Under the pieces are notes generated by a model that worked only from the letters and a program-made list of their open reading frames with translations, was not told the origin of the DNA and did not search any database. The position numbers were made by a program, and so were the translations under genes. A DNA stretch of 64,000 bases from a virus: positions 92,564 to 156,563 of IMG/VR virus record IMGVR_UViG_3300028384_000991. One strand, 5' to 3'. The first letter of the stretch is position 1. Every line of letters begins with the position of its first letter. This document shows, in pieces, positions 6,897-16,007 of this stretch.

Positions 6897-9566
6897 TTAT
6901 TCTCCAAAGTCAAATAAGTTGTTAAATGTATTCTTGGTCTTTGTGCTTTCTAAATCATACTTCAGCACTCCGATCAAGTTGTCAAGTTTGTTATCAATGA
7001 TTGTGCCTTCCATAGCATCACCATCAAAAGGAAGTTCCTTAAACCAGTCTGGCAAATGCATTTCGTCTACTGGATATGCAACACTTGTATACCCCATTGG
7101 ATTTTGTTTTAGTTTACAAACAATAACTTTCATACCATCTACAATCTCTTGCGAATATTTGTCACTGTTCATTTTCTTAAGAGTATTCCAATTGATACTT
7201 GCTCTTACGTGTCCAGGCATATTTGCCTTGCCTTGTTTTTCTTCAAGACGCTGATAGTGTCCAATTTTGTTTGCACGTTTAGGTGAACCTTTTTCATGTC
7301 CAGGTCGTGATTTAAATTCAGTTCTAAATTCAGTAATACGATCTAAAATACTATCTTCACTTTCAAACTGCAACACTTTAAGTAATAGTTCACTCAAGAA
7401 GTCCTGCATAAACACCGGAGTATCTGAACGTTTAAGATCAAGACCCATTGCTTTTACTTTGCCTGGCTTGCCATCAACATCTACACGTTCACCTTCGTTA
7501 TCATAAATCAATGCCGCATATCTTTTCTTTGTAATATACAGTCCGCTTTCTGCAACAATCTCTCTACCTGCCGCAATTACTTCTGAACGTGTCTTAGGAC
7601 AATGGAACGCATCAAGCATAAACTTAGGAAATGATTTGTTTGCTTCTGTACAAACTTGATCATAAAGTTTAATTACATTGTCTTTACCCCAAGGAATATT
7701 ACCTGCATCAATATCTTGTTTAAGCACAGGATATGCACTAAAATAACAAGAGTCAGTATCACCATAGATAATTGCTTTACCTACGTGATTGTATTCGCCT
7801 GTAATCACCTTGTTTACTTCTGCGGACATATGTTTTACAATTTGTCTGCCTGTGAGTGTAGTAGATTGACCAATACGTCCGTCAAAGAATCTACAACCAG
7901 GATTAAGAATAGCACCATACAAACTGTTTAGATTAATTTTCTTAACAAGTTGTCGTTTGTCCCAAAACTCTATTTCTGCTTTGTTACCTGCGTCAATGGC
8001 TTTCTTTTTCATTGCCTGCATTTCTTTACGTTCTGCATACCAACGTTTTAGCAGTCCTGGAATAACACCTTCGAACTCATATGTAAAGATTGTACCATTA
8101 GCACTCAGCATCCACGGATTGTTACTATCATATATGACTTTATAAATCTGTGCACCACTCATTACATCTGATTGGCCATTTTCCCAATCAACAGTAATAC
8201 TAACATCTCTACGTTGTTCCATTACTGCATCGTATTCCATAGTGCCGAAACGTCCTTCCCAAGCCGCCGCAAATGATTTCTTTTTCAAGTTCATTTGCTC
8301 ACCAACATATTTGTTAGTAAGTTCTGGACGTAGTTGTCCTACAACAGTTTCGGGAGCCATATTCAATGCACGAATCACTGAAGGATACAGTGAATTCAAG
8401 TCCATTGATCCAATCCATTTGTGAACCCCTACTTTCGGAAATGCAACATAAGCACCAGCCGCCGGATCACTACCAGGCTCACGTTTTACTCTATTAGGTA
8501 CTTGCATACCTCTGTGATGTGCTTCGTTGATAATTGCTTGTTCTGTAACAGCAACAGCACCCATAGTTGTTTGTAGTAGCACAGTGTTTGCATGAGCAAG
8601 TTCGTTACTAAGATCAATAAATCTTAGTTTTTTATCTAACTTATCCAACAGTGCAACGTCTTGTCTGTTATATTCAATAAACGTTCTAAAATCGTTGTTG
8701 TATAGTTGATCAAGTGTGCCTTCGTAAACAGTCTTACGTTCACCGACTTCCATCTCACCAATGGCATCTAATCGATATGTATGACGTTCTTCATATGTAT
8801 ACTTCCGATATAATTCTAAACTATCTAAATGTACACGACCTACAAGATCATAAGTTTCTTGTTGTCTGCCAAACTTTTCATATTCACGCTTTTTAGGAAA
8901 CTGATCAAACAAACAAAAACGTCTTGTATCATCTTTACTCAATACTTTTGCAACACGATTAACAGTGTACGGAATATCATAACCTTCACTGTTCCAACCA
9001 GTAATGATATCACTATCTTGAATCAAATCAAGAAATGTTTTTAACATATCTGCTTCGTCTGCAAATAAATGTGTGTTAGGAAATTCTTTTACTTGTTCTT
9101 CTGCTTGTTCCATTGTAAGTGTCTTAGGCGGAACAGCAAGTGTTACAAGTGTATCAAGCCATTGCAAGTGAACAGTAATAGCAGTAATTGGCATAAACGG
9201 ATCACTTGGATCAGCAAAGCCTCTGTCAGGATCAAAGTCTGTCTCAATATCAAAAAATGCAACATTTAGTTTAGGGGCATCGTGATTGAGATAGTTTTCA
9301 CTTAGACATTGAAAGATAGGATTTACATCACTTTCATACAGATCTTTGTTTTTATTAATTGCTAATTCTTTGCGGAAATCTTTTGTGTTTTTACAAACAA
9401 TTCTGTTTAGTGGTTCACCGTGAATACTTTTATACTTTCCACGTTGGTCACCATAATAAAAAGTGTACTTGACAGGATATTCAGTAAACGATCGTTTACC
9501 TTCTTTACGTTCTACAACACGAATAATATCTGCGTTGCGATCAAAAAATGCATCTACATAACTCAT
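6897..9566 (-). CDS. 43: T4-like family B DNA polymerase (gp43)
   Basis: This 889-residue replicative polymerase is about the size of T4 gp43 (898). The proofreading domain has Exo I FFDIETD near residue 105, an Exo II NSEGYDIPY segment and Exo III YNRQDVALL. The polymerase domain has motif A SMDLNSLYPSVI near residue 386, motif B KKINLNSLYGA near 541 and motif C YGDTDS near 598. All catalytic acids are present, so both activities should be intact. The sliding clamp lies four genes downstream and the clamp loader gp44 about 20 kb away. The gene starts after a 47-base gap with an AGGAG site. Confidence 0.95.
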   Translation of the reverse strand: MSYVDAFFDRNADIIRVVERKEGKRSFTEYPVKYTFYYGDQRGKYKSIHGEPLNRIVCKNTKDFRKELAINKNKDLYESDVNPIFQCLSENYLNHDAPKLNVAFFDIETDFDPDRGFADPSDPFMPITAITVHLQWLDTLVTLAVPPKTLTMEQAEEQVKEFPNTHLFADEADMLKTFLDLIQDSDIITGWNSEGYDIPYTVNRVAKVLSKDDTRRFCLFDQFPKKREYEKFGRQQETYDLVGRVHLDSLELYRKYTYEERHTYRLDAIGEMEVGERKTVYEGTLDQLYNNDFRTFIEYNRQDVALLDKLDKKLRFIDLSNELAHANTVLLQTTMGAVAVTEQAIINEAHHRGMQVPNRVKREPGSDPAAGAYVAFPKVGVHKWIGSMDLNSLYPSVIRALNMAPETVVGQLRPELTNKYVGEQMNLKKKSFAAAWEGRFGTMEYDAVMEQRRDVSITVDWENGQSDVMSGAQIYKVIYDSNNPWMLSANGTIFTYEFEGVIPGLLKRWYAERKEMQAMKKKAIDAGNKAEIEFWDKRQLVKKINLNSLYGAILNPGCRFFDGRIGQSTTLTGRQIVKHMSAEVNKVITGEYNHVGKAIIYGDTDSCYFSAYPVLKQDIDAGNIPWGKDNVIKLYDQVCTEANKSFPKFMLDAFHCPKTRSEVIAAGREIVAESGLYITKKRYAALIYDNEGERVDVDGKPGKVKAMGLDLKRSDTPVFMQDFLSELLLKVLQFESEDSILDRITEFRTEFKSRPGHEKGSPKRANKIGHYQRLEEKQGKANMPGHVRASINWNTLKKMNSDKYSQEIVDGMKVIVCKLKQNPMGYTSVAYPVDEMHLPDWFKELPFDGDAMEGTIIDNKLDNLIGVLKYDLESTKTKNTFNNLFDFGE

Positions 9567-9613
9567 TGTCTCTCCTATGCCACTTTAGGCTGGCAAATAC
9601 CAAGTGTCGATTT

Positions 9614-9886
9614 TTAGCCGACGAAACTATATAAGTGCTTAACAATGCCATAAGCATATATTATTGTAAGCGTTCCGTTTAAAACAATCAATGACTTTTC
9701 TTTCCAAAGTACTCCTACGGCTGTCCAAAGTGTAGAAGCAATACCAAATCCGTATGTTGCATACATTTGATCTGGAAATGCCGAAAGTAAACCTGCTGAT
9801 GTCAATAACACCGCAGTTGATAACCATGCTAATGGTTGATACGGCTTAGCCTGTGTTTTTAATTGTCTTAAAGTATTCTTTGTCAT
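9614..9886 (-). CDS. Small membrane protein (two to three helices)
   Basis: This 90-residue protein has hydrophobic stretches at about residues 18-36, 43-60 and 64-83, suggesting two or three membrane helices. The N-terminus is basic (MTKNTLRQLKTQAK) and would stay in the cytoplasm. It overlaps the HAD phosphatase gene by 41 bases. No function is assigned. Confidence 0.55.
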   Translation of the reverse strand: MTKNTLRQLKTQAKPYQPLAWLSTAVLLTSAGLLSAFPDQMYATYGFGIASTLWTAVGVLWKEKSLIVLNGTLTIIYAYGIVKHLYSFVG

Positions 9887-10157
9887 TTTGTGCCTTGTCG
9901 TCTATCCAAATATCGTAGTGTGGTTTGCCAAAGCGTACACTTGTGTATTTGACTCCCCATACTTGTAATTGCCTAATTGTAAATTCTTCCCAGTCTCTGC
10001 CAGAGTTTGCGCCTCTTGCTGTCCAGTAATGAATTTCATTGCCTTCATCAAAAAGTTTGTTAAAGTGTTCGATACGTTCATTATTTGGTTCACTGTTTTC
10101 ATATTTACTATCAATAGTATAACAGATTGTACCATCAATGTCAACCATATATTTCAC
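9846..10157 (-). CDS. HAD-family phosphatase
   Basis: This 103-residue minimal HAD hydrolase has motif I DIDGTIC (nucleophile Asp at about residue 6), motif II WTARG near residue 45 and the last motif YDIWIDDKA near residue 84. It has no cap domain. The start is GTG at 10157 with AGAGGA upstream; an in-frame ATG lies three codons in. Similar short phage enzymes are thought to act on nucleotides or polynucleotide ends, but the substrate is unknown. Confidence 0.7.
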   Translation of the reverse strand: MKYMVDIDGTICYTIDSKYENSEPNNERIEHFNKLFDEGNEIHYWTARGANSGRDWEEFTIRQLQVWGVKYTSVRFGKPHYDIWIDDKAQNDKEYFKTIKNTG

Positions 10158-10587
10158 TTTTTTGTCCTCTAATCTTCCTAAATTGTTTGTTTTCGGGATA
10201 CTGCTTATAGTATCCTTTTTCTAACAATTTGTCACTTGCTTCTTTTGTTTCATCTAATTTTTGGATTACAAATAATCTAATTGTGGGATCGTTTAGATCA
10301 TTTTCATAATCCATATATTTGTACTCAATAAAAAGTAAATTTCTATCCAAAAAGTATTGTGTTCGACATAATCCGAATAGTTCTTTTCCTTCATCTGGAA
10401 ATTCTACATCATGTAGAACAACTAATACTGCGTGTTTGTCTTTTGGAAACTCAAACATTGTTTTCATTATGTCTAAGTATTGATCGGTGTGTATCCTTGG
10501 AACATCGCTATTGGCCCAAGGACAGCGTCCTTTTGCTAATTCTTCTAAATGCTTATCTAACCATTTATCTATTTTAGCAATGTTCAT
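10141..10587 (-). CDS. Conserved hypothetical protein
   Basis: This 148-residue soluble, charged protein contains alternating strands (HAVLVVLHDVEF, NLLFIEYKYMDY, IRLFVIQKL) and a basic C-terminal tail. I do not recognise it. It overlaps the HAD gene by 17 bases and abuts the membrane protein gene upstream. Confidence 0.55.
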   Translation of the reverse strand: MNIAKIDKWLDKHLEELAKGRCPWANSDVPRIHTDQYLDIMKTMFEFPKDKHAVLVVLHDVEFPDEGKELFGLCRTQYFLDRNLLFIEYKYMDYENDLNDPTIRLFVIQKLDETKEASDKLLEKGYYKQYPENKQFRKIRGQKSEIYG

Positions 10588-10588
10588 A

Positions 10589-10870
10589 TTACCACCAACC
10601 TATTGCTACTCCATATCCAAATACATTAACAAAACTAAAATAGATTGTTAATAGCATTACCCAAGCCGCTCCACGTCTATATGCGGCATATGCTTGTGTT
10701 GTACTTCCAATAAAAAATCCTGGATATACATATAGCATATTTGGATCTCTGGCTGTTATTGCTAAAGTAAGACTTGCACCCACAGTAAAAATAAAACTGA
10801 TAAGTTCAAAATAAAATGCTATCCTATCAGAATGATAACTGTTAAGCCAAAAGTCTTTTACTTTTTGCAA
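10589..10870 (-). CDS. Small membrane protein with TTG start
   Basis: This 93-residue protein has about three hydrophobic segments (residues 17-39, 45-60 and 69-90). The start is a TTG codon at 10870. An AAGGA site eight bases upstream, at the end of the DsbA-like gene, supports it. No family is recognised. Confidence 0.55.
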   Translation of the reverse strand: MQKVKDFWLNSYHSDRIAFYFELISFIFTVGASLTLAITARDPNMLYVYPGFFIGSTTQAYAAYRRGAAWVMLLTIYFSFVNVFGYGVAIGWW

Positions 10871-10871
10871 A

Positions 10872-11132
10872 CTATTTGTCCTTACCGACTGTAACTACAA
10901 GTGTTTCAAGATCGTCAAACTCATCTGCAACTTTATGCCAGTCGCCTTTGTGTGCAATCTTAATTGCCTTATTGATAAGACTTGCTTTGATATCAAGTTC
11001 TTGCGATACTGCTTTTACAGTTTCTTTTAAACCTTCTTGCAAATCTTCTACTTCTCTCATTACGTTAGCGCCTTCGTTAACCAATCTTTCAAGTTTGGCT
11101 TTTTCGTCAGCACCGTATGTTCTGCTTGACAT
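10872..11132 (-). CDS. DsbA-like double-stranded DNA-binding protein
   Basis: This 86-residue all-helical protein (MSSRTYGADEKAKLERLVNE) matches in size and helical pattern the small DsbA-type protein of T4-like phages, which binds DNA near late promoters. The central DIKASLINKAIKIAHKGD resembles the part of T4 DsbA that follows GVDGKMFNRLL. Primary similarity is modest, so the name is tentative. It has its own consensus early promoter and AGGAG site. Confidence 0.5.
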   Translation of the reverse strand: MSSRTYGADEKAKLERLVNEGANVMREVEDLQEGLKETVKAVSQELDIKASLINKAIKIAHKGDWHKVADEFDDLETLVVTVGKDK

Positions 11133-11160
11133 TAATATACTCCTATTGTTAATGTTTATA

Positions 11161-11189
11161 ATTATATATTCGTTGTTTTAAGATGTCAA
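11161..11189 (-). promoter_or_regulatory. Early sigma70-type promoter for the DsbA-like gene
   Basis: TTGACA (11189-11184), 17 bases, then TATAAT (11166-11161) on the minus strand. The -35 box overlaps the end of the preceding gene. The predicted leader of about 20 bases carries AGGAG before the ATG at 11132. Confidence 0.8.
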
Positions 11190-11732
11190 TCTTTTTGTGA
11201 CATCGCTTACAAGATTTTCTAATGACTGGTTTGACCAAATGTTATGATCTTTTGGTTCGTAAGCATAAATTGGTTGTATGTTTAATAACTCTGGAATGAA
11301 TTCTTTTGTAATCAAATTACCAATATATAAACTTGAGCCAATCTCTGTTCCTTGTTTTACTGTAATATCGAACAAGGTAGGACCGTTAAACATCAACTGT
11401 TCAAACTCAACTGTATCTTCTGCTTCTATTTTGATTGGAAAAGGTCTTTGGATAAGTTCTTGTCCATTCCAAGTATACATCGGATGATCAATGGGTTGGT
11501 CAAATGTTACTTTACCTTTCTTACCATTGATAATTGCTGGATAGTCTACCAAACATTTTTCTAATGTAACTGTACCTTCAATAACTTCGATACGTACATT
11601 GTAACTATCATGTAGGGTAGTGTCTGTTTCAAATTCGTAAATTAAATTTGCAGTGCAGGATTCTTCTAATTTGTTGTTTATAAAAACTCTGTATACAGCA
11701 TCATCAGTGCCGTAAACTTTTAACTTTCGCAT
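11178..11732 (-). CDS. Conserved hypothetical protein, beta-rich
   Basis: This 184-residue protein is rich in short strands and has few helices except at the C-terminus (NQSLENLVSDVTKRL). I recognise no catalytic motif. The beta content and position beside other virion-like genes would suit a structural accessory, which is speculation. Confidence 0.5.
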   Translation of the reverse strand: MRKLKVYGTDDAVYRVFINNKLEESCTANLIYEFETDTTLHDSYNVRIEVIEGTVTLEKCLVDYPAIINGKKGKVTFDQPIDHPMYTWNGQELIQRPFPIKIEAEDTVEFEQLMFNGPTLFDITVKQGTEIGSSLYIGNLITKEFIPELLNIQPIYAYEPKDHNIWSNQSLENLVSDVTKRLTS

Positions 11733-11767
11733 AGCGTACCTTTCAGTGTGTAAAAATACTTATGCGT

Positions 11768-12418
11768 TTACGTATCGAGGGTCTCGTCTTTTGACTTGTA
11801 TGCCCATTCGTCTGTGTGGCCTACACTCCACTTAGGTGTGTTTTCAACTGTGTAGTTTTGTGTGCATACTTTAAAATCAGGAGTAAGTTTATCCGGAGTA
11901 ACAAGACTTTGATCTGTAAATATTACTCGGTTGTTTGGTTGTGCGGCAAATTGTCCATTATCTAATTTAATAAAATTAAATGATTTGTGTTCCGGATCGT
12001 GTTCAGAGAAGTTTGTGTCTAATACACTGTTATCTCTATGACAAGTATCAAGTGTAAACATATATTCGCCTTTGTGCATTTTACGATCTTTGCCAAAGAA
12101 TTCGCAATCACACAGCATAGGCTTTTTAATTAGTGTAATATCGTAATCAAAACAATCCCATATCTGTAAATGATCTAACGGAAGTTGGTTTTCCTTGTCG
12201 TAATCTTCTTTCCACACAAATGCTGAAATAGGTAGTTTATCATATAATGCACCATATTCTGTTAGCAGTGTTTCTATGTATAGTGCTTTAGATTGTATGC
12301 TTCTAATTGAAATCCAAATTCCAGGAGTCAGTTCACCATGTCCTTTTTGATGATCGTATAGGTATTCTTTTTTTACATATACTTCTTGTGGTGGTAGATT
12401 GTGAACTAAGAAGGACAT
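11768..12418 (-). CDS. Conserved hypothetical protein
   Basis: This 216-residue soluble protein contains KPMLCDCEFFGKDRK and GEYMFTLDTCHRD, with several cysteines and histidines that could bind a metal, though no canonical motif is complete. A late-type box ACTAAATA lies 19 bases upstream and the ATG has an AAGG/AAAGGG region. It is probably expressed late. Family unknown. Confidence 0.55.
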   Translation of the reverse strand: MSFLVHNLPPQEVYVKKEYLYDHQKGHGELTPGIWISIRSIQSKALYIETLLTEYGALYDKLPISAFVWKEDYDKENQLPLDHLQIWDCFDYDITLIKKPMLCDCEFFGKDRKMHKGEYMFTLDTCHRDNSVLDTNFSEHDPEHKSFNFIKLDNGQFAAQPNNRVIFTDQSLVTPDKLTPDFKVCTQNYTVENTPKWSVGHTDEWAYKSKDETLDT

Positions 12419-12437
12419 ATTTCCCTTTCCTTTAAGG

Positions 12438-12445
12438 TATTTAGT
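12438..12445 (-). promoter_or_regulatory. Possible late promoter box (ACTAAATA)
   Basis: ACTAAATA on the minus strand is one mismatch from the GATAAATA/TATAAATA late box and stands 19 bases before the ATG at 12418. Confidence 0.45.
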
Positions 12446-12581
12446 TCTTTTTCTTTTTACGTCCGGCGCAATGTGCCTTCTGTGAGAACCCTTTAGGATT
12501 TGAACAGTTTATAGAGCGTTTGTACTTGGTGCTCCATTTTTCGTAGATTTTAGATTTATCGAGAAGTTCGATGCGTTTCAT
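12441..12581 (-). CDS. 46-residue basic Cys/His peptide
   Basis: This short frame begins MKRIELLDKSKIYEKWS and contains NCSNPKGFSQKAHCAGRKKKKN at its end, written here as two parts: NCSNPKGFSQ then KAHCAGRKKKKN. The paired cysteines, histidine and basic tail look like a small nucleic-acid or zinc-binding element. The start forms a TAATG overlap with the stop of the 198-residue gene upstream, supporting real translation. A similar basic Cys tail ends the 594-residue protein nearby. It was found by reading the gap after 12418. Confidence 0.6.
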   Translation of the reverse strand: MKRIELLDKSKIYEKWSTKYKRSINCSNPKGFSQKAHCAGRKKKKN

Positions 12582-13177
12582 TACATCTTAACGCAGTTGT
12601 CTACAGTCTTTCCACCTTTTTTCTTAGTGCCCATACGCTTGTAGCCTTTCCAGCATACTTTGCCGTCAACGCCTTTTTGCTTTTCTTCTGGGAGTGTAGT
12701 GTAACTTGGGTTACCGCAATCAGGGCAAAGACCTAATGCGTCTTCTAACATAGATGCTAAAGAAGATTTATAAGATTCGTTTTTCTTTTTCTTGCTTCTT
12801 TCATGCACATATTTTTCATCTGTTTGCTTAGACTTTTTATCTTTAACAGCCTTTTTCATTGGCTCTTTTTTGTCGCCATCGCCGTCAATATCAATGTAGT
12901 CTGGTTTTGCTTTTTTTGCTTCTTGTACTTCGTCAAATTTTTGTTCGTAGTCCATATGGTGATATACTGAACCCATATAGTCAGCGGCTTTGGTAATTTT
13001 GCTTTGAACCCAACCTTCAAGACCTTCACGTTCTTCAACACCTTTTAGCATTTCGTGCATCTTAATTGCATACTTGGCAATCTTGTACAGTTCTGCACGT
13101 GCCATTTGTACTTCGTGATCTGATTCAGCCTTGTATGCTAAATCTGCTAAACCTTCTTTCAAGTGTTTCTCTCTCAT
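12581..13177 (-). CDS. Virion-associated protein with acidic/basic repeats
   Basis: This 198-residue protein has a helical N-terminus (MREKHLKEGLADLAYKAES), a middle DIDGDGDKKEPMKK segment reminiscent of a calcium-binding loop, a KKKK linker, a CPDCG pair and a C-terminal KVCWKGYKRMG block. No enzyme motif is seen. It is one of several neighbouring proteins that look like head-internal components. The start has GAGGA seven to eight bases upstream. Confidence 0.55.
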   Translation of the reverse strand: MREKHLKEGLADLAYKAESDHEVQMARAELYKIAKYAIKMHEMLKGVEEREGLEGWVQSKITKAADYMGSVYHHMDYEQKFDEVQEAKKAKPDYIDIDGDGDKKEPMKKAVKDKKSKQTDEKYVHERSKKKKNESYKSSLASMLEDALGLCPDCGNPSYTTLPEEKQKGVDGKVCWKGYKRMGTKKKGGKTVDNCVKM

Positions 13178-13178
13178 G

Positions 13179-14003
13179 TTAGTTCCTCTTTACGGTTTTA
13201 CCGCCCATTAAATTATTTCCCATATCTAAAGCATTTACTGCTGTACCATCTGCTTTTTTCTTTTGTGGTGCTTTAGGTAAACCTTTTTCATCTTTTGGTC
13301 TGTGTCCATATGCTTGTAGTGGATTTGCCACTGAAGCAATGTTACCCGCTGATGTTGCACCCGCTGTTGCTACTTCTTTGATACCTGCAAGTGCTTTCAT
13401 TTCGTTAGCAAAGTCTGATGTTTGTTCTTGCTGTGTGCTTGATGCATCTGATACTAATTTTGCTAACTGCATAATATGATCTGCTTCGTCTACCGGCTTG
13501 TCTTTGTCAAGTGCCGCTTTACGTTTTGTTAATTCTTTTTTAAGTTCTGGATCCTTTGCTGTGTTTGGATCCGCTTGTAAATCTTGAATTGCTTTTTTCT
13601 TAGCATCGTAATCATCTTTGTCTTTGGTAGGTGTATAGTTAGATGATTCCGGAGCCGCCGCTTGTTTTGCCGCACCCTTTTCTGCTTGTTTAACCAGCAT
13701 CATAAACTTCTGACGCATTGCTTGATCACCAAGAATAGTTGTTAACTGCTTTGCAAATGGAGCAATCTGTTTAGCAAGGTTACCTTGTAATGCACCGCCT
13801 GATGCAAGTTTATCTAAACCCTTTGCCATCATAGCACCTGAGCCACCTTTAGCACCCATAGCCGCTCCTGCCATCTTTGCACCTTGTGCTGTTTTTTGTT
13901 GTTGCTGTGGATTAGCATCTTTTACAGCATTAGCCGCTTGTGTTGCAGGTTGTTCACCGCCTGGTACTGGCGCTTCTTTTAATGTTAGTTCTCTCAGTTT
14001 CAT
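13179..14003 (-). CDS. Low-complexity protein with capsid-targeting-like N-terminus
   Basis: This 274-residue protein is rich in Ala, Gly, Lys and Gln, with a central Gly/Ala stretch and a charged C-terminal half. The first residues MKLRELTLKEAP fit a short signature shared with neighbouring proteins, followed by an L-x-E site like that cut by T4 prohead protease. The composition is like internal head or scaffold proteins. A GGTAAATA box ends five bases before the ATG, and the only Shine-Dalgarno candidate (AAAGG) is rather distant. Confidence 0.55.
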   Translation of the reverse strand: MKLRELTLKEAPVPGGEQPATQAANAVKDANPQQQQKTAQGAKMAGAAMGAKGGSGAMMAKGLDKLASGGALQGNLAKQIAPFAKQLTTILGDQAMRQKFMMLVKQAEKGAAKQAAAPESSNYTPTKDKDDYDAKKKAIQDLQADPNTAKDPELKKELTKRKAALDKDKPVDEADHIMQLAKLVSDASSTQQEQTSDFANEMKALAGIKEVATAGATSAGNIASVANPLQAYGHRPKDEKGLPKAPQKKKADGTAVNALDMGNNLMGGKTVKRN

Positions 14004-14007
14004 AATA

Positions 14008-15792
14008 CTATTTACCTTTTTTGCCGCCCTTCATGTTAGCACACCAATGGTACATTTTACCCTTTTCTCCACCATATTTACGAGCCTTAGCACGTAAACT
14101 ACTTACACTGCCTTTGCAACTTGCACCTGCTTTTTTGACTCTGCCTGGGCGTGATTTACCCTTTTTCTTACCGTCTGCAAAGTTTTCTGTTATGTTTTGT
14201 ACATAATCATCTAACATAACCACACGAGCCATTTCAGCACCTTGTGTTGCAAGTGCATCGTATCTGTGATGACCGTTTACAATTCTACCTCTACGATCAA
14301 CTACAATAGGTTCATATGTATCTTCACGTACTTTTTTGTATTGTTTTATAAGTTTTTTGAAATCTCTATCTTTTTGCACAGGCTTAATATTAGCAAGTTT
14401 CATAACACCTTGCTTGCCATCTACATCTGAACCTTTAATTTGCGGAGGTGCTTCACCACCTGTAGGTTCAGGATCGTAATTATGATCTTGGTATCCACTT
14501 ACATCACCAACTTTATAACCTAAACGTTTTAGGTTTTTAATCATATGCTTTGCTTCTTTTTCTCCGCCAAAGAAGTTAAGATAAATGTCTTGGTCACCCA
14601 TGTTAGCATCACTTGGATCTGTTTTTGCTATGTTTGCCATGTTACGACCTATTCTCATAAAGTCGTAATCAGTTGCATCTGAGTCTACTGCATAACTATT
14701 CTTTGGAAATGGTATTTCTGTACCTTCGTCTTTTTTATTAAACTTGTGTGTGAATGCATCTTTATCTCCACGTGCCGCCGCGGCTCTTCTTGCTTTTAAT
14801 TTATCTGCTACACTTGGCTCTTCTGGAGCACGTTTTTTCTTAATAGTTGCACGTTTTGGACTACGAGCAATTTGAAAACCCATAATCTCGTTTGTATCTT
14901 CTTCTGCTGGTTTGTTAAAATAATCTTTTAAACTTGAAGCAGTTCTTTCAAACTTGTGATCTTTGTGTTTAAATCCTACACCGCCTGATGCTTCCCACTT
15001 GCTTACATTTTGACCAAAGTCGTCAATTAATATGTTAGGTGTGCCGTCTGGATTTTTTGCATATGCTTGTTTGTCTGTGGTAATAATAACTTTCTTAGGT
15101 GGAAATGCTGTAAGATTTTTCTTAACCCATTCACGCTTATGAGGTTCTGCTCTATCATCATTTGCTAACGGAGCAGATAGAATATTGTATTCACCTTTAA
15201 TATCTTTTATAATACTTAAAAGTTTATCTGCATTTGCAGTAGGTTTTAGTTTTAACCAAAAGTCGTCTGTATCTCTAATCTTTTGCAGTGCTTGGTCAAT
15301 ATTTTTAATCTGTTTCCAATCACTAACACCCATCATTTTGGTCCATTCGCCAAAGAAATCTACAAGCACACCGTCCATATCTACATAAATTTCTGAATCA
15401 CTTGATAGTTCCTTACCTTTGAGTTCGTCAAGTTTAGATTCTTTTGCCATCTTAGTTGCTGTTGCATACATAACTGCTTCAGCATCTTTACCGTAACGAT
15501 CTTTAAAGTCGCTTTTGTTCTTTTTCATGCCCTTGACGTATTTTTCTTTTTTCTTTTCTTCGCCTTTGGTTAATGAACGTTCTTCAACGCTTTCAGCCAT
15601 TCCTAAGTTAAACAGTACGTTTGTGCTTGAACCTTTTACTTTTTTGCTTAGTGTAGGCGGACGTCCATCTTTATCTACTTTGTTACCGAACTTGGCCGCT
15701 TGTTTTTTAATAGCGTCAACACCAACGTCGGGTGTAGTGTTAACACCTTTTACAACTCTACCACCATTTTCTGTTAGATCTTTGAATCTCAT
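14008..15792 (-). CDS. Multidomain protein: HAD phosphatase plus ParB-like domain
   Basis: This 594-residue protein fuses several units. Residues 1-12 (MRFKDLTENGG) resemble the N-terminal signature of nearby genes. Residues around 75-120 are a Lys/Glu helix seen again in many virion-type proteins. Residues about 135-280 are a HAD/5'-nucleotidase domain: YVDMDGVLVDFF (nucleophile Asp), ILSAP and ILIDDFGQN. Residues about 480-535 resemble a ParB/sulfiredoxin-type nuclease domain with IVVDRRGRIVNGHHRYDAL. The C-terminus is a basic Cys-containing tail. Such fusions suggest a packaged protein that acts on nucleic acids after infection. The reactions are not shown. Confidence 0.65.
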   Translation of the reverse strand: MRFKDLTENGGRVVKGVNTTPDVGVDAIKKQAAKFGNKVDKDGRPPTLSKKVKGSSTNVLFNLGMAESVEERSLTKGEEKKKEKYVKGMKKNKSDFKDRYGKDAEAVMYATATKMAKESKLDELKGKELSSDSEIYVDMDGVLVDFFGEWTKMMGVSDWKQIKNIDQALQKIRDTDDFWLKLKPTANADKLLSIIKDIKGEYNILSAPLANDDRAEPHKREWVKKNLTAFPPKKVIITTDKQAYAKNPDGTPNILIDDFGQNVSKWEASGGVGFKHKDHKFERTASSLKDYFNKPAEEDTNEIMGFQIARSPKRATIKKKRAPEEPSVADKLKARRAAAARGDKDAFTHKFNKKDEGTEIPFPKNSYAVDSDATDYDFMRIGRNMANIAKTDPSDANMGDQDIYLNFFGGEKEAKHMIKNLKRLGYKVGDVSGYQDHNYDPEPTGGEAPPQIKGSDVDGKQGVMKLANIKPVQKDRDFKKLIKQYKKVREDTYEPIVVDRRGRIVNGHHRYDALATQGAEMARVVMLDDYVQNITENFADGKKKGKSRPGRVKKAGASCKGSVSSLRAKARKYGGEKGKMYHWCANMKGGKKGK

Positions 15793-16007
15793 TTTTTACG
15801 TCCTCTAAATTGAGGCATACCGCCAGTCATGTGTGGTAAACTAAACCATAGTTTGAACCAGTCTGGATCACCAGGTTTAATTCCTTTTTCTCTTTCAATG
15901 CGTCTTTTTTCAGTGCCTGTAATAGATAAGTTTTCGTCAACGGCAGTTAAACCTTTAAAACTATACTTGCCTACACCTGCTAATTGTTTAAGAGTTTCTA
16001 AATCCAT
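15789..16007 (-). CDS. Short conserved protein near the head-internal cluster
   Basis: This is a 72-residue protein with a helical N-terminus (MDLETLKQLAGVG) and a C-terminal GIKPGDPDWFKLWFSLPH region rich in aromatic residues. It overlaps the genes on both sides by one to four bases. The function is unknown. The C-terminal block looks like a modular tag found in other marine phage proteins, which I cannot confirm here. Confidence 0.55.
   Translation of the reverse strand: MDLETLKQLAGVGKYSFKGLTAVDENLSITGTEKRRIEREKGIKPGDPDWFKLWFSLPHMTGGMPQFRGRKK

Noticed and set aside
10116-10144. TTGACA-N17-TATACT on the minus strand inside the HAD phosphatase gene
   Set aside because: It lies within the conserved DIDGTIC coding motif and 230 bases from the next start, so it is probably a coding coincidence.
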